Assembly (NCBI RefSeq): GCF_004211145.1
Contig: NZ_SEBS01000033.1
Coordinates: 1 to 38,279, forward strand
Direction of reading: 5' to 3'
Length of the DNA stretch: 38,279 nt
Source: Flavobacterium sp.
Lineage (GTDB): Bacteria > Bacteroidota > Bacteroidia > Flavobacteriales > Flavobacteriaceae
Positions 1-8,717 of this stretch are shown here, in pieces (within the stretch, counting starts at the first letter, position 1; every line of letters begins with the position of its first letter). A model generated the notes under the pieces. The model searched no databases and was not told the DNA's origin. It was given only the letters and a program-made list of their open reading frames with translations. The translations under genes and the position numbers were made by a program.

Positions 1-72
1 TGCCTGAGTGCCTGAGTGCCTGAGTGCCTGAGTGCCTGAGTGCCTGAGTGCCTGAGTGCCTGAGTGCCTGAG
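1..72. repeat. Octamer tandem array, nine units
   Basis: Nine perfect copies of the octamer TGCCTGAG run from the first base of the window, followed by one degenerate unit. The array touches the window edge, so its true copy number cannot be seen. A perfect 8-bp tandem array of this kind is prone to slipped-strand change. It lies about 120 bp upstream of mazG, with no other gene between. Confidence 0.95.
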
Positions 73-158
73 TGCTGGTGAATGGTTATGAGGTGCAGGG
101 TTTAGGGTTCGGGTTCTGTCCAGTCGAAAATCGTCACCAAGTCGGAAGGCAAGCATTC

Positions 159-190
159 AAATCAACAAATCAACAAATCAACAAATCAAC
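159..190. repeat. AAATCAAC octamer array directly upstream of mazG
   Basis: Four perfect copies of AAATCAAC end six bases before the mazG start codon. They occupy the place where the leader and any ribosome-binding site would be. The same octamer occurs four times (one unit with a single change) upstream of the amylase gene at 13566-13597, and both arrays are preceded by ATTC. No purine-rich Shine-Dalgarno sequence is visible between the array and the ATG. Confidence 0.9.
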
Positions 191-196
191 AACAAA

Positions 197-970
197 ATGA
201 ACACCCGCGAACAACAACTCTCCGCCTTCAATCGACTTCTCGACATCATGGACGACTTGCGTACCAAATGTCCGTGGGACAAAAAGCAAACCTTGCAAAC
301 ACTTCGTCATCTCACCATCGAGGAAACCTACGAACTCGGCGATGCGATTCTCGACAGTAATCTGCAGGAAGTCAAAAAAGAGTTGGGTGATTTGTTGCTG
401 CATATTGTTTTCTATGCGAAAATCGGAAGCGAGACAAATGATTTTGACATCGCCGACGTGGCGAATGAGATTTGTGAGAAACTGATCCATCGCCATCCGC
501 ATATTTATGGAGATGTTGAAGTCAAGGACGAGGAAGAAGTCAAGCAAAACTGGGAAAAACTCAAACTTAAAGAAGGAAAAAAGTCAGTGTTGGAAGGCGT
601 TCCGAAATCACTTCCGGCTTTGGTTAAGGCATCGAGAATTCAGGACAAAGCGAAAGGAGTCGGATTCGATTGGGAGGAACCACATCAGGTTTGGGATAAG
701 GTCGAGGAAGAAATCGAGGAATTCAAAGCCGAGATCAAGTCAGGAAACCAAGAGAAAATAGAAGAAGAATTCGGTGATGTTTTGTTTTCGATGATCAACT
801 ACGCGCGATTTTTGGACATAAATCCTGAGGATGCGCTCGAAAGGACGAACAAGAAATTCATCAAACGCTTCCAATACCTGGAAAGTAAAGCCGGCGAGTT
901 GGGGAAATCGTTGAGCGACATGACTTTGGCGGAGATGGATGTGTTTTGGAATGAGGCGAAAAAACTGTAA
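197..970 (+). CDS. mazG: Nucleoside triphosphate pyrophosphohydrolase MazG
   Basis: This 257-residue protein is a full-length MazG, an all-alpha enzyme that hydrolyses NTPs (including damaged or unwanted ones) to NMP and pyrophosphate in the cytoplasm. The first MazG domain shows CPWDKKQT near residue 25 and the metal-binding acidic helix TIEETYELGDAI, followed by KKELGDLLLHIVFYA. A second acidic set, EEEIEEFKAEI and EEEFGDVLFSMINYARF, follows around residues 175-200, as in the tandem-domain E. coli type. The ATG is the first start after an octamer array. It stands alone, and the next gene begins 115 bp downstream. A second, much shorter MazG-like protein is encoded at 31422-31745. Confidence 0.95.
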   Translation: MNTREQQLSAFNRLLDIMDDLRTKCPWDKKQTLQTLRHLTIEETYELGDAILDSNLQEVKKELGDLLLHIVFYAKIGSETNDFDIADVANEICEKLIHRHPHIYGDVEVKDEEEVKQNWEKLKLKEGKKSVLEGVPKSLPALVKASRIQDKAKGVGFDWEEPHQVWDKVEEEIEEFKAEIKSGNQEKIEEEFGDVLFSMINYARFLDINPEDALERTNKKFIKRFQYLESKAGELGKSLSDMTLAEMDVFWNEAKKL

Positions 971-1007
971 GTGTCTTTGTTTTGGGCATGTCGCGTAAAA
1001 AAAAATG

Positions 1008-1020
1008 ACCCTGACAGGGT
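1008..1020. other. Small perfect palindrome between mazG and ABM gene
   Basis: ACCCTGACAGGGT is a perfect 13-bp palindrome with a central base. It is preceded by nine A residues, so it would read as hairpin plus T-run only on the minus strand, where no gene ends. On the plus strand it has no T-run. It could be a weak mazG 3' hairpin, but I would not call it a terminator. Confidence 0.4.
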
Positions 1021-1085
1021 AAAATATTCATTTAACCCGAAACACCATACACTTTTCCCGTACTAAATATTAATAAACCGATCCG

Positions 1086-1385
1086 ATGTATGCCGTAATC
1101 TTCACATCCACCAAAACTGCCAATGACGACGGCTATGACGAAATGTCCATCCGAATGATCGAACTCGCCAAACAACAGCCTGGCTTTATTGCCATTGAAT
1201 CGGCGAGAAGCGAACTCGGCATCACCGTTTCATATTGGGAAGATCTCGATGCGATCAAAAATTGGAAACAAAACAGCGAACATCTTTTTGCCCAGCAAAC
1301 CGGCAGGAAAAAATGGTACAAAAACTACAGCGTTCGAATCGCAAAAGTTGAGCGCGAATATTCGTTCGGGGAGTTTGGAAACTAA
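1086..1385 (+). CDS. Antibiotic biosynthesis monooxygenase (ABM) family protein
   Basis: The 99-residue product fits the small dimeric alpha+beta barrel of the ABM superfamily. It opens with a beta strand (YAVIFTS), has the helix DEMSIRMIELAKQQPGFIAIES, then the strand-turn SELGITVSYWEDLDAIKNWKQNSEH typical of this fold, and the C-terminal strand NYSVRIAKVERE. Family members range from quinol or polyketide monooxygenases to haem-degrading enzymes, and many have no known substrate. Nothing here identifies the substrate. It is a single gene between mazG and the T9SS cargo gene, with about 150 bp on each side. Confidence 0.8.
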   Translation: MYAVIFTSTKTANDDGYDEMSIRMIELAKQQPGFIAIESARSELGITVSYWEDLDAIKNWKQNSEHLFAQQTGRKKWYKNYSVRIAKVEREYSFGEFGN

Positions 1386-1539
1386 TACCTGCAGTTTCCA
1401 ATTCCATAAACATAAAATAACCTCGAAACATTCCCCTAAACTTTAGCTTCACTTTTGTTGACTCAACTGTAAACTTCGCGTAACCGAAACAGCCTTTCAC
1501 GAGGATTAACTTGCGTTCCCAACAAACACAAGACAACCC

Positions 1540-4500
1540 ATGAAAAAAATTACGCTGTTCTGCTGCCTTTCTTTTGCAGCTTTTTGCCAGGCACAACTCA
1601 CACAACCCGGCGACATCGCATTTGTTGGCTTCAACGCCGACGGCGACGACGATATCGCGTTCGTAACCTTCAAAGAAATCGCACCGAATACGAATATTTA
1701 CTTTTGCGATTCCGAATGGAACGGAAGTGGTTTCGGTACTGACGAAGGTGACTTTACCTGGTCGTCAGGAATCCAAGCGATTCCAGCCGGAACGGTTGTC
1801 CGCATCAACAGCCTGAGTGCTACGATCAATGCCTCGGCAGGTGTAATCTCCCAAACGAACGCCGGAGGAATTTCATCTTCGAGCGACGCCATGTTCGCGT
1901 TTCTGGGAACAGCGCCACGCGTCGCGACGATTCACCTGGCGGCCATCGCAAATTCATCGTCGGCTTTCGGAACACTTGAAAATACAGGGCTTAACGCCGG
2001 TACGACAGCAATCGCTCTTCCTGAAGGAATGGACATGGCCAACTATAACGGCCCGAGAAATGGTCTCGATATCAACGGTTACCATGCCCAACTTGGTTCA
2101 ATCGCAAACTGGCAACTCGAAGACACGGCCGCCGATGACCACAATAACGGCGTCACACCCGATACGCCTTTCAATACGACGCAATTCACGATTTCAAATA
2201 CCGACGGAACGCCTCCATCAGTCGCGTCGGTGCAACCTGCACAAACTTCGTTGTCGCTTGTTTTCTCGGAAAGTGTAGTCGAAGATCAAGCCGAAAATAT
2301 CGCCAATTACGCCTTTTCACCGGCAATCGCGATCACATCGGCCGTATACGATGCAGTGTTAAACAAAGTCACGCTCACGCACGCAGGATTTACGCCCGGC
2401 GTTTCTTATGTGTTGACCGCCCAAAACATCAACGACGTCGCGAACAACGAAATGGCATTGTTCACAAGCGAGCCGATTTTCCACAACTTGCTGGCTTCAG
2501 GATTGGTGATTACCGAAATCATGTATAACGCGCCGTCCGATAACAGCGACAATCTCGAATTTCTCGAAATCTACAACAACACGAACACCGCGATCGCACT
2601 CGGCGGCATCCGCGTGAAAGACGAAGGCAATTTCGTATATCGATTCCCTGAAATGTCGTTGGCGTCTCACACGACAGTTCTGCTTGCGACCGACAAGACC
2701 AGCGCCGACGCATTCTACGGCGTTTCGTTTCTCGACATGCCGCAGGGAATTTCGAACGCACTTGGAAACGGTGGTGAATTGTTGCAAATCCTCAACACCC
2801 AAGACGCAGTAATTTCTCAGATGACGTACGACGATGGCGGTTTATGGCCGACTTCAGCAGACGGGAACGGACCTTCTATCGAACTGCTCGATGCCAACGG
2901 AAACTTGAGTTCGGGAAGCAATTGGCAACCCGCCACGAACCTCGTCGGACAATCGCTTGGACTTGATGTCTACGCGTCGCCGGGCATTTTCACGCCGAGC
3001 AGCACCCAAACCGTAGCGTTCGATTCCCAGTATCTTTTGGTCGATGAGACAAACGGGACGGTTTCTGTTTCGGTAAATCTTTCAAATGCGTCGGCAAACC
3101 CAGTGACGGTCCAGCTTTCGGTCATGCCGAATATCGGAACCGCGGTAGCCGGAGAAGATTTCACGTTCACGACGCAAAGCATCACATTTCCCGCCAACAG
3201 CAACACGCCCGTAACGATACAGATTCCGATAATCGAAACGGCTCAGGATGGAGACAACCGCTTTTTTGTACTGCAACTTTCAGGTGCCAACAACGCGTCG
3301 TTGGGCGGCATCTCAACCCAAACCGTTTATATCACCGACAATTCAGGCGCGCCGGTTGCATCTGAAGCACTCGATTTGGAATATCTCGACAGCTATTTGG
3401 TCGACGCCAATGGTTCGGCCGAAATCGTCACGCACGATCCGGTTTCACAGCGTTTGTTCGTCGTCAACTCGACGGCCACGAAACTTGCGATTTTGGATTT
3501 TTCCAACGCCGAAAACATCCAAGAAGTCGCGATGATCGACATGTCGCAATACGGAATAGGGGCGACCAGCGTTTCGTTCAAGAATGGAATCGTAGCCGCA
3601 ACGGTTGAAGGCGCCGACTTCGGCAACGGGAAAGTCGTACTGATGGACGTAAACGGAAACAACGTAAAAGTAGTCGAAGCCGGAGTCTTGCCCGACATGG
3701 TCACGTTTTCTCCCGACGGAACGAAAGTTCTCACAGCAAACGAAGGCCAGCCGAACAGCGATTACACGATCGATCCTGAAGGAAGCGTTTCGGTAATTGA
3801 CGTTTCGGCGGGTCTTGCGAACGTGACCCAGGCGAATGTAACGACGATCAACTTCAACGCCTTCGATTCACAGGAAGCCCAACTGAGATCGGCGGGAGTG
3901 CGTATCTTCGGGCCGAACGCTTCGGTTTCACAGGATTTCGAGCCTGAGTATATCACGATTTCAGCCGACGGACAAACGGCTTGGGTAACCTTGCAGGAAA
4001 ACAACGCGATCGCGAAAATCGACCTGACGACGAACACGGTGACGCAAATCATGCCATTGGGGACGAAAGACCACAGCATCGAAGGAAACGGAATCGATAC
4101 GTCTGACCAACTTCCTGCGGTTTTCGTCGCAAACTGGCCCATAAAAGGAATGTTCATGCCCGACGCCATGGCGAACTACACGATCGGCGGCGTTCCCTAT
4201 TTGGTTACGGCGAACGAAGGCGACGTGCGTGAATACGATGGTCTCGAGGAAGAAATGAAAGTCGGTGACGCCGATTACGTATTGGATCCGACAATTTTTC
4301 CGAACGCGAACATATTGAAAAGTAACAGCAACCTCGGGCGTCTAGTCGTGACGGGCGTTTCAGGCGACACGGACGGCGACGGCGATTTCGACGAGATCAA
4401 CGTTTTCGGGACGCGCTCGTTCTCAATCTGGAATGGAAACACGGGCGAACTCGTTTTCGACAGCGGAGACGATTTCGAACGCATTACGGCTGCTGACCCG

Positions 4501-5085
4501 GTCTTCGGTGCGATGTACAACGCGAGCAACGACAACGGAAACTTCAAGAACCGTTGCGACAACAAAGGTCCTGAGCCCGAAGGCGTGACCGTCGCCCAGA
4601 TAAATGGAGCGACTTACGCATTCGTTACGTTGGAAAGAATCGGCGGCGTCATGGTATACGACATCACGAACCCGCAAGCACCGGTTTTCGTTTCGTACAA
4701 GAACAGCCGCAATACAACCGGAGCCGGCGGCGACCTCGGTCCTGAAGGAATCATCTACATCAAGCCAGCCGACAGCCCGACGCAAACCGGATTGGTCGTT
4801 ATGGCCAACGAAGTCAGCGCGACATTGAGCATTTACAAAATCACGAACGATTTGCTGAACGCGACCGATTTCGATCCGTCAAGCAAATTCACGGTATATC
4901 CGAATCCGGCGCGAGGTGGTCAACTATTCCTGAGCCGTCCGGCATCGGTAACGTTGTACGATTTGTCGGGCCGTTCGGTCATGTCGGCGAAAGACGTATC
5001 GTTGTTAGACATATCGAACTGCTCAAGCGGAATCTACATTTTAAGGACTACCGATGGCTTCTCAACGAAAGTCATCATCGAGTAG
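1540..5085 (+). CDS. Secreted multidomain choice-of-anchor I protein with T9SS type A sorting domain
   Basis: The 1181-residue protein begins with a signal peptide (residues 1-19, ending FCQAQ). An N-terminal domain (about 20-220) is followed by an SbsA/Ig-like segment (about 224-315), a lamin-tail domain (about 320-470, starting GLVITEIMYN) and a Calx-beta domain (about 490-599). A beta-propeller-like choice-of-anchor I domain covers about 610-1095 (motifs TVEGADFGNGKVVLMD, FSPDGTKVLTANEGQP, GPEGIIYI). It ends with a T9SS type A signal (about 1118-1181: YPNPARG, LYDLSGR, SSGIYIL). It should cross the inner membrane by Sec and the outer membrane by the type IX system, and be anchored or released at the surface. 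Related propeller proteins are often labelled alkaline-phosphatase-like, but I see no catalytic signature here. A strong terminator follows. Confidence 0.92.
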   Translation: MKKITLFCCLSFAAFCQAQLTQPGDIAFVGFNADGDDDIAFVTFKEIAPNTNIYFCDSEWNGSGFGTDEGDFTWSSGIQAIPAGTVVRINSLSATINASAGVISQTNAGGISSSSDAMFAFLGTAPRVATIHLAAIANSSSAFGTLENTGLNAGTTAIALPEGMDMANYNGPRNGLDINGYHAQLGSIANWQLEDTAADDHNNGVTPDTPFNTTQFTISNTDGTPPSVASVQPAQTSLSLVFSESVVEDQAENIANYAFSPAIAITSAVYDAVLNKVTLTHAGFTPGVSYVLTAQNINDVANNEMALFTSEPIFHNLLASGLVITEIMYNAPSDNSDNLEFLEIYNNTNTAIALGGIRVKDEGNFVYRFPEMSLASHTTVLLATDKTSADAFYGVSFLDMPQGISNALGNGGELLQILNTQDAVISQMTYDDGGLWPTSADGNGPSIELLDANGNLSSGSNWQPATNLVGQSLGLDVYASPGIFTPSSTQTVAFDSQYLLVDETNGTVSVSVNLSNASANPVTVQLSVMPNIGTAVAGEDFTFTTQSITFPANSNTPVTIQIPIIETAQDGDNRFFVLQLSGANNASLGGISTQTVYITDNSGAPVASEALDLEYLDSYLVDANGSAEIVTHDPVSQRLFVVNSTATKLAILDFSNAENIQEVAMIDMSQYGIGATSVSFKNGIVAATVEGADFGNGKVVLMDVNGNNVKVVEAGVLPDMVTFSPDGTKVLTANEGQPNSDYTIDPEGSVSVIDVSAGLANVTQANVTTINFNAFDSQEAQLRSAGVRIFGPNASVSQDFEPEYITISADGQTAWVTLQENNAIAKIDLTTNTVTQIMPLGTKDHSIEGNGIDTSDQLPAVFVANWPIKGMFMPDAMANYTIGGVPYLVTANEGDVREYDGLEEEMKVGDADYVLDPTIFPNANILKSNSNLGRLVVTGVSGDTDGDGDFDEINVFGTRSFSIWNGNTGELVFDSGDDFERITAADPVFGAMYNASNDNGNFKNRCDNKGPEPEGVTVAQINGATYAFVTLERIGGVMVYDITNPQAPVFVSYKNSRNTTGAGGDLGPEGIIYIKPADSPTQTGLVVMANEVSATLSIYKITNDLLNATDFDPSSKFTVYPNPARGGQLFLSRPASVTLYDLSGRSVMSAKDVSLLDISNCSSGIYILRTTDGFSTKVIIE

Positions 5086-5111
5086 ATGTTAGTTTTTTAT
5101 TTTTAGTTAAG

Positions 5112-5140
5112 GCCATCCTTCGGGGTGGCTTTTTCTTTTT
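5112..5140 (+). terminator. Intrinsic terminator of the T9SS cargo gene
   Basis: GCCATCC and GGGTGGC form a 7-bp stem (one G-T pair) closed by a TTCG tetraloop, followed directly by a T-rich tract. It begins 26 bp after the stop codon of the cargo gene. Confidence 0.9.
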
Positions 5141-5318
5141 GGGCGACGGTCAAATACCGTCAAAGACATCGCTAACCCGTAAATTCGGAGGAGATTTTTA
5201 CGCCGCGCACAAGCAAAAATCCAATAAATACTTCCGGACAGTCTCGCTGAGCCTTGTCCAGAAAGACTTGGCGCTCCGTCTTTTCGTGGCATCAATACCA
5301 AATGCAAAGCATTTTAAA
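5141..5318 (-). repeat. Shrunken copy of the dispersed inverted-repeat element
   Basis: About 46 bp (5188-5233) match the segment at 24395-24440 with only a few changes, including the shared stretch CAAGCAAAAATCCAATAAA. At the far end, CAAATGCAAAGCATTTT matches the element end CAAATGCGAAGCGTTT at 24644-24659. The middle is much shorter and degenerate, so this looks like an internally deleted copy. On the other side, the reverse complement of 5150-5172 carries ATGTCTTTGACGG, which also follows the left copy at about 23981-23993. Orientation is the same as the right copy near 24.5 kb. Confidence 0.75.
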
Positions 5319-5343
5319 TAAAAAATCCCGCGAAAAGCGGGAT
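5314..5343 (-). terminator. Intrinsic terminator of the DUF349 gene
   Basis: ATCCCGC and GCGGGAT form a 7-bp stem with a GAAAA loop. On the minus strand it is followed by a run of T residues. It sits 7 bp beyond the stop codon of the DUF349 gene. Confidence 0.9.
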
Positions 5344-5349
5344 CCTATA

Positions 5350-7761
5350 TTACTGCTGCATATTTCGCAGCTGTTTCAATTTTTGTTTCAACGTATCGAG
5401 TTCCTCTTTATGCCGCTCGATATTCTTCCGAACCTCCGCTACCATCGGATTATCCTTTTTAGCGTTGGCGAAGAATTGGATGTTGTTTTCAAGCTGGAAA
5501 ATCTCTCCCTGAACTTCATCGATCTTCCTCATCAGGAAAATCTTCTCGTTGTCAAGCTTGCGCGTCTCGTCGCTTCCTGCAAGAGCTTCCACGCGATTCG
5601 TGAAACGAACCATATCGGTTTCTTTCTTGCTCAGGCTCAATTTTTCGAACAAGGCATCGAGGATCTTATTGAATTTTCCTTCGATATGACGCTTTGAAAA
5701 CGGCACTTTACCGAACGACTTCCATTTTTCGATATGCGCTTTGATCGCGTCGAGATCGGTTTTGTGGCTGCCCGTCATTTCAACCGTACGCAATTCGTCG
5801 AGGTAATTTTTCTTGCTTTCGAAAGCCGTGTTTTCCTCGTCGCTCGATTCGGAACGCGATGCTTTGAGTTTTTCGAAATAATGGTTGCAGGCTTCCTTGA
5901 AATCCTTCCAGATTTTGTCGGAATATTTTCTCGGCACATGACCGATCGTTTTCCATTCTTCCTGGATTTGCTTCATCACCGGAGTCGTAACGGCAAAATC
6001 GTCGCTGTTCTGCAACGCTTTCGCTTTCTCGACCAAAGCCATTTTCTTATTCAAATTGTCCTGCTGGTCTTTTTTGATGTCTTTGTAGAACGAGTTTTTG
6101 TTCGCGTTGAAATTGCGCACGGCCGTTTTAAATGCCGACCAGGTTTCCTCGTTTACTTCGGCCGGGACTTTTCCGGCCGCGAAGAATTCGTTTCGCAACG
6201 CTTCGACCTTTTCGATCTGGCCTTGCCACTGTCCGTGAGCGGTTACAGGTTCTGCGGTTACGGCATCGATGCGCGCGATGATGTCTTTTTTCTTGTCAAG
6301 ATTCTCGGTTTCCTTGCCTCGCAACGATTCGTAAAGCGATTCGCGTTTGTCGTGCATCTGGCGCGTAAGTTCGCTGAATCGGTTCCAGATTTCTTCGCGG
6401 TGCTCGCGCGAGACCGGACCGATGTCTTCCTTCCAAAGTCGGTGCAGATCCTGCAATTCGCGGAATGCCTTGTTCACATCGGCTTCGTTGACCAATTCCT
6501 CGGCGCGTGCGATGATCTTCTGCTTGCGTTCCAGGTTGTGCTTGAAATCCTGGTCGCGTGCGTCGCGATCGAGGTGAAGGTAATCGTAGAAATTCTCCAC
6601 GTGGAAATGGTAATTGTTCCAAACGTGGTTGTATTTGTCCTTGGGAATCGGGCCAGCCGTTCTCCAACGATCGCGCAATTCGTTGAAATGCTTGAGCGTA
6701 TCCTTTATGTTTTCCTGCGGATTGATGAGATTTTTGAGTTCCTCGACGATCGCCAATCGATTTTGCAAATTGCCTTCAAGATTCGATTGGACGCTTTTGA
6801 AATGCGTGTTTTTCTTGTCGCGATATTGGTTGTATAGCTTGTCGAACTGCGACTTCAGTGGTAAATGATATTCGAATTCCTCGGTCGTTTCAGGGTTTTC
6901 GGCCTGCCATTCGTCTTTTTTCTCTTCGATGAAGTGGTTGTATTTTGAAAGGAACGCTGTTCTCAGGTGTTCGACGTGATCTTTCACCGACATTACTTTC
7001 TCGATGGACACGAGCTTTTCAAGTTCGGCCGTAAGCTGTTCCATCGAAAGCGTTTCGTAGTCGAGCATTTCAATATCGTGGCGTCCCGCAAGCGTTTCGT
7101 CTTCGCTTTCCTCTGCGTTCGCGTTTGAGATCGCGGCGACTGCTGCAATCGGATCGGGTTGGTCCAACACTTCGGAATTGTCCTCGGTTTCGATTTTTTC
7201 GTCGGCGACTTCCTCGTCGGTAAGAGAGACGACATTTGGCGCATCTTCGTCAGATGTTTCGCTTGAGACTTCCTCGTCGGCAGGTGAAATCACGTTCGGC
7301 GCTTCTTCGTCAGGTTGTTCGGATTCGGCGACGATCGCCTCGGCAATGCTCGCTTTCACTTCAGGTTCGCTGACGGCTTCTTCAGAACCTTCGGCTTTTT
7401 TCGTCACCATTTTAGGTTCGCTTGGAACGGAAGGCGCGGGCTCAATCACGACGTCATCGGGTTCGGGCGTGACTTCTGATTCCGGTTTCTCGGATTCGGC
7501 TACCAAGGCGTCGGCGATTCCCGCAGGTTCTGAAACAGTTTCAGGTTCGGTTTGCGTCTCTTCAATAGCGTTTGTTTCGTCGGACTTGGCTGGAGTTTCG
7601 TCTGCATCGCTCACTTCTGACGCAGCTTCTGTTTCGGCTGTCGGTTCGACTGTAGTATTTTCCTCACCTATAGCTTCAGTTGCCTCAGGTTGTGTTTGTT
7701 GTGCTTCGTTGTTTGGTTGTCCGTCTGCCTCGTGCAGGTTATCATTCTTCTCTTCTGACAT
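5350..7761 (-). CDS. DUF349 domain-containing protein with acidic N-terminal region
   Basis: The 803-residue protein has two parts. Residues 1 to about 220 are low-complexity and rich in Glu, Thr, Ser, Ala and Pro, with imprecise internal repeats (for example VAESEQPDEEAP and VAESEKPESEV, then DEEVSSETSDED and DEEVADEKIETED). From about residue 300 to 700 there are about five helical DUF349 units, each with a Trp, a Gly-x-[IV]-Pro turn and a further Trp or Phe (RTAGPIPKDKYNHVW, KEDIGPVSREHREEIW, AAGKVPAEVNEETW, KTIGHVPRKYSDKIW, KSFGKVPFSKRHIEGKF). The C-terminus is coiled-coil-like. DUF349 proteins are widespread in Bacteroidota and I know no firm function. No signal peptide or membrane segment is visible, so it is probably cytoplasmic. 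It has its own terminator. Confidence 0.93.
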   Translation of the reverse strand: MSEEKNDNLHEADGQPNNEAQQTQPEATEAIGEENTTVEPTAETEAASEVSDADETPAKSDETNAIEETQTEPETVSEPAGIADALVAESEKPESEVTPEPDDVVIEPAPSVPSEPKMVTKKAEGSEEAVSEPEVKASIAEAIVAESEQPDEEAPNVISPADEEVSSETSDEDAPNVVSLTDEEVADEKIETEDNSEVLDQPDPIAAVAAISNANAEESEDETLAGRHDIEMLDYETLSMEQLTAELEKLVSIEKVMSVKDHVEHLRTAFLSKYNHFIEEKKDEWQAENPETTEEFEYHLPLKSQFDKLYNQYRDKKNTHFKSVQSNLEGNLQNRLAIVEELKNLINPQENIKDTLKHFNELRDRWRTAGPIPKDKYNHVWNNYHFHVENFYDYLHLDRDARDQDFKHNLERKQKIIARAEELVNEADVNKAFRELQDLHRLWKEDIGPVSREHREEIWNRFSELTRQMHDKRESLYESLRGKETENLDKKKDIIARIDAVTAEPVTAHGQWQGQIEKVEALRNEFFAAGKVPAEVNEETWSAFKTAVRNFNANKNSFYKDIKKDQQDNLNKKMALVEKAKALQNSDDFAVTTPVMKQIQEEWKTIGHVPRKYSDKIWKDFKEACNHYFEKLKASRSESSDEENTAFESKKNYLDELRTVEMTGSHKTDLDAIKAHIEKWKSFGKVPFSKRHIEGKFNKILDALFEKLSLSKKETDMVRFTNRVEALAGSDETRKLDNEKIFLMRKIDEVQGEIFQLENNIQFFANAKKDNPMVAEVRKNIERHKEELDTLKQKLKQLRNMQQ

Positions 7762-7808
7762 GCGTATTCAATTAAATTAGCGTCCTAAGGTACTAAAGAG
7801 AGTTCAAA

Positions 7809-7842
7809 GTACAAAACAAAAAACGCTCAGAAGTCAGCGTTT
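7809..7842 (-). terminator. Intrinsic terminator of aroE
   Basis: AAACGCT and AGCGTTT form a 7-bp stem with an 8-base loop. On the minus strand a T-rich tract follows. It separates aroE from the DUF349 gene, so the latter must be transcribed from a promoter in the remaining roughly 45 bp. Confidence 0.85.
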
Positions 7843-7901
7843 ATGGGCAATTCTCACACTTATTCGTTTTTGTCGGACAAGGTCGCCAATGTAAATAGGC
7901 T

Positions 7902-8657
7902 TTATTTATTCCAGATTTTCCACGCTTTTTCGGCTTGGAACACGAGCATGTCGTAACCGTTTTTGACGATTGCCCCATTTGCCGCGGCCCGTTTCATGAA
8001 CTCGGTTTCAGGCGGATTGTAGACCAAATCGAACGCGATGTGCTTGCCCGTAAAGTATTCGTAGGGAAGCGGTGGGCACTCGCCAACGTTGGGATGCGTG
8101 CCGGTCGGAGTGCAGTTTATGACGATTTGATGGTTGTCGAAAGTCGTCGAATTTATCCGGTTGTAATCGATCATTCCGGGTTTTTCCTCACGGGACACGA
8201 ACGTGTGGAAAATCCCGAGTTCGAGCAGCGCGAATGCAACGGCTTTTGATGCGCCTCCGGTTCCTAAGATCAGCGCGCGTTGGTGATGCGGTTGCAATAA
8301 AGGCTCGAGCGATTTCTTGAAGCCGTAAGCGTCAGTATTGTAACCTTTTAGTTTTCCGTTTCTTTTAATGCGGATGGTGTTCACGGCTCCGATTTTCTGC
8401 GCTTTTCCTGACACTTCGTCCAAGAACGGAATCACGCTTTCCTTATATGGAATCGTGACGTTCAGGCCTGACAAATGCTGGGTTTGCGCGACTTCTTTTA
8501 TTTTCGAGATCTCGTCGATGTCAAAATTCACGTAGCTGTAATCGTCAAGGCCAAGACTTTCGAACTTTTGTGCGAAATAACCCTTCGAGAACGAATACGA
8601 GATGTTTCGGCCCACGAGCCCGAAGATTTTTTTTTGGTGTTCGATATCAAGATCCAT
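7902..8657 (-). CDS. aroE: Shikimate dehydrogenase (NADP+)
   Basis: AroE reduces 3-dehydroshikimate to shikimate with NADPH in aromatic amino acid synthesis. The 251-residue product has the substrate-binding YSFSK motif (residues 21-25), the catalytic Lys in NVTIPYK (K72), and the partner Asp in GYNTDAYGF (D109). The Rossmann glycine loop GTGGASKAV spans about 132-140, and FDLVYNPPET and KNGYDMLVFQAEKAW mark the C-terminal part. It is slightly shorter than the E. coli enzyme, as is usual for Bacteroidota. A terminator of the upstream TPR gene precedes it and another follows, so it is probably monocistronic. Confidence 0.95.
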   Translation of the reverse strand: MDLDIEHQKKIFGLVGRNISYSFSKGYFAQKFESLGLDDYSYVNFDIDEISKIKEVAQTQHLSGLNVTIPYKESVIPFLDEVSGKAQKIGAVNTIRIKRNGKLKGYNTDAYGFKKSLEPLLQPHHQRALILGTGGASKAVAFALLELGIFHTFVSREEKPGMIDYNRINSTTFDNHQIVINCTPTGTHPNVGECPPLPYEYFTGKHIAFDLVYNPPETEFMKRAAANGAIVKNGYDMLVFQAEKAWKIWNK

Positions 8658-8664
8658 TCGGCTA

Positions 8665-8697
8665 AAATAAAAAAACCGATTCCAAAGAACCGGTTTT
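8665..8697 (-). terminator. Intrinsic terminator of the TPR gene
   Basis: AAAACCG and CGGTTTT form a 7-bp stem around a 12-base loop. On the minus strand a T-rich tract follows. It lies 21 bp past the TPR gene stop and immediately before the aroE start. Confidence 0.85.
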
Positions 8698-8717
8698 AGG
8701 GAAAATATAAAGAATTC

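Noticed and set aside
5254..5697. A 147-codon plus-strand frame spanning the repeat at 5.3 kb and the end of the DUF349 gene
   Set aside because: It crosses a terminator and is antisense to the conserved C-terminal part of the DUF349 protein.
5734..6837. A 367-codon plus-strand frame opposite the DUF349 gene
   Set aside because: It is a shadow of the DUF349 coding sequence, rich in Phe and Val as expected for an antisense frame, and the minus-strand protein is clearly real.
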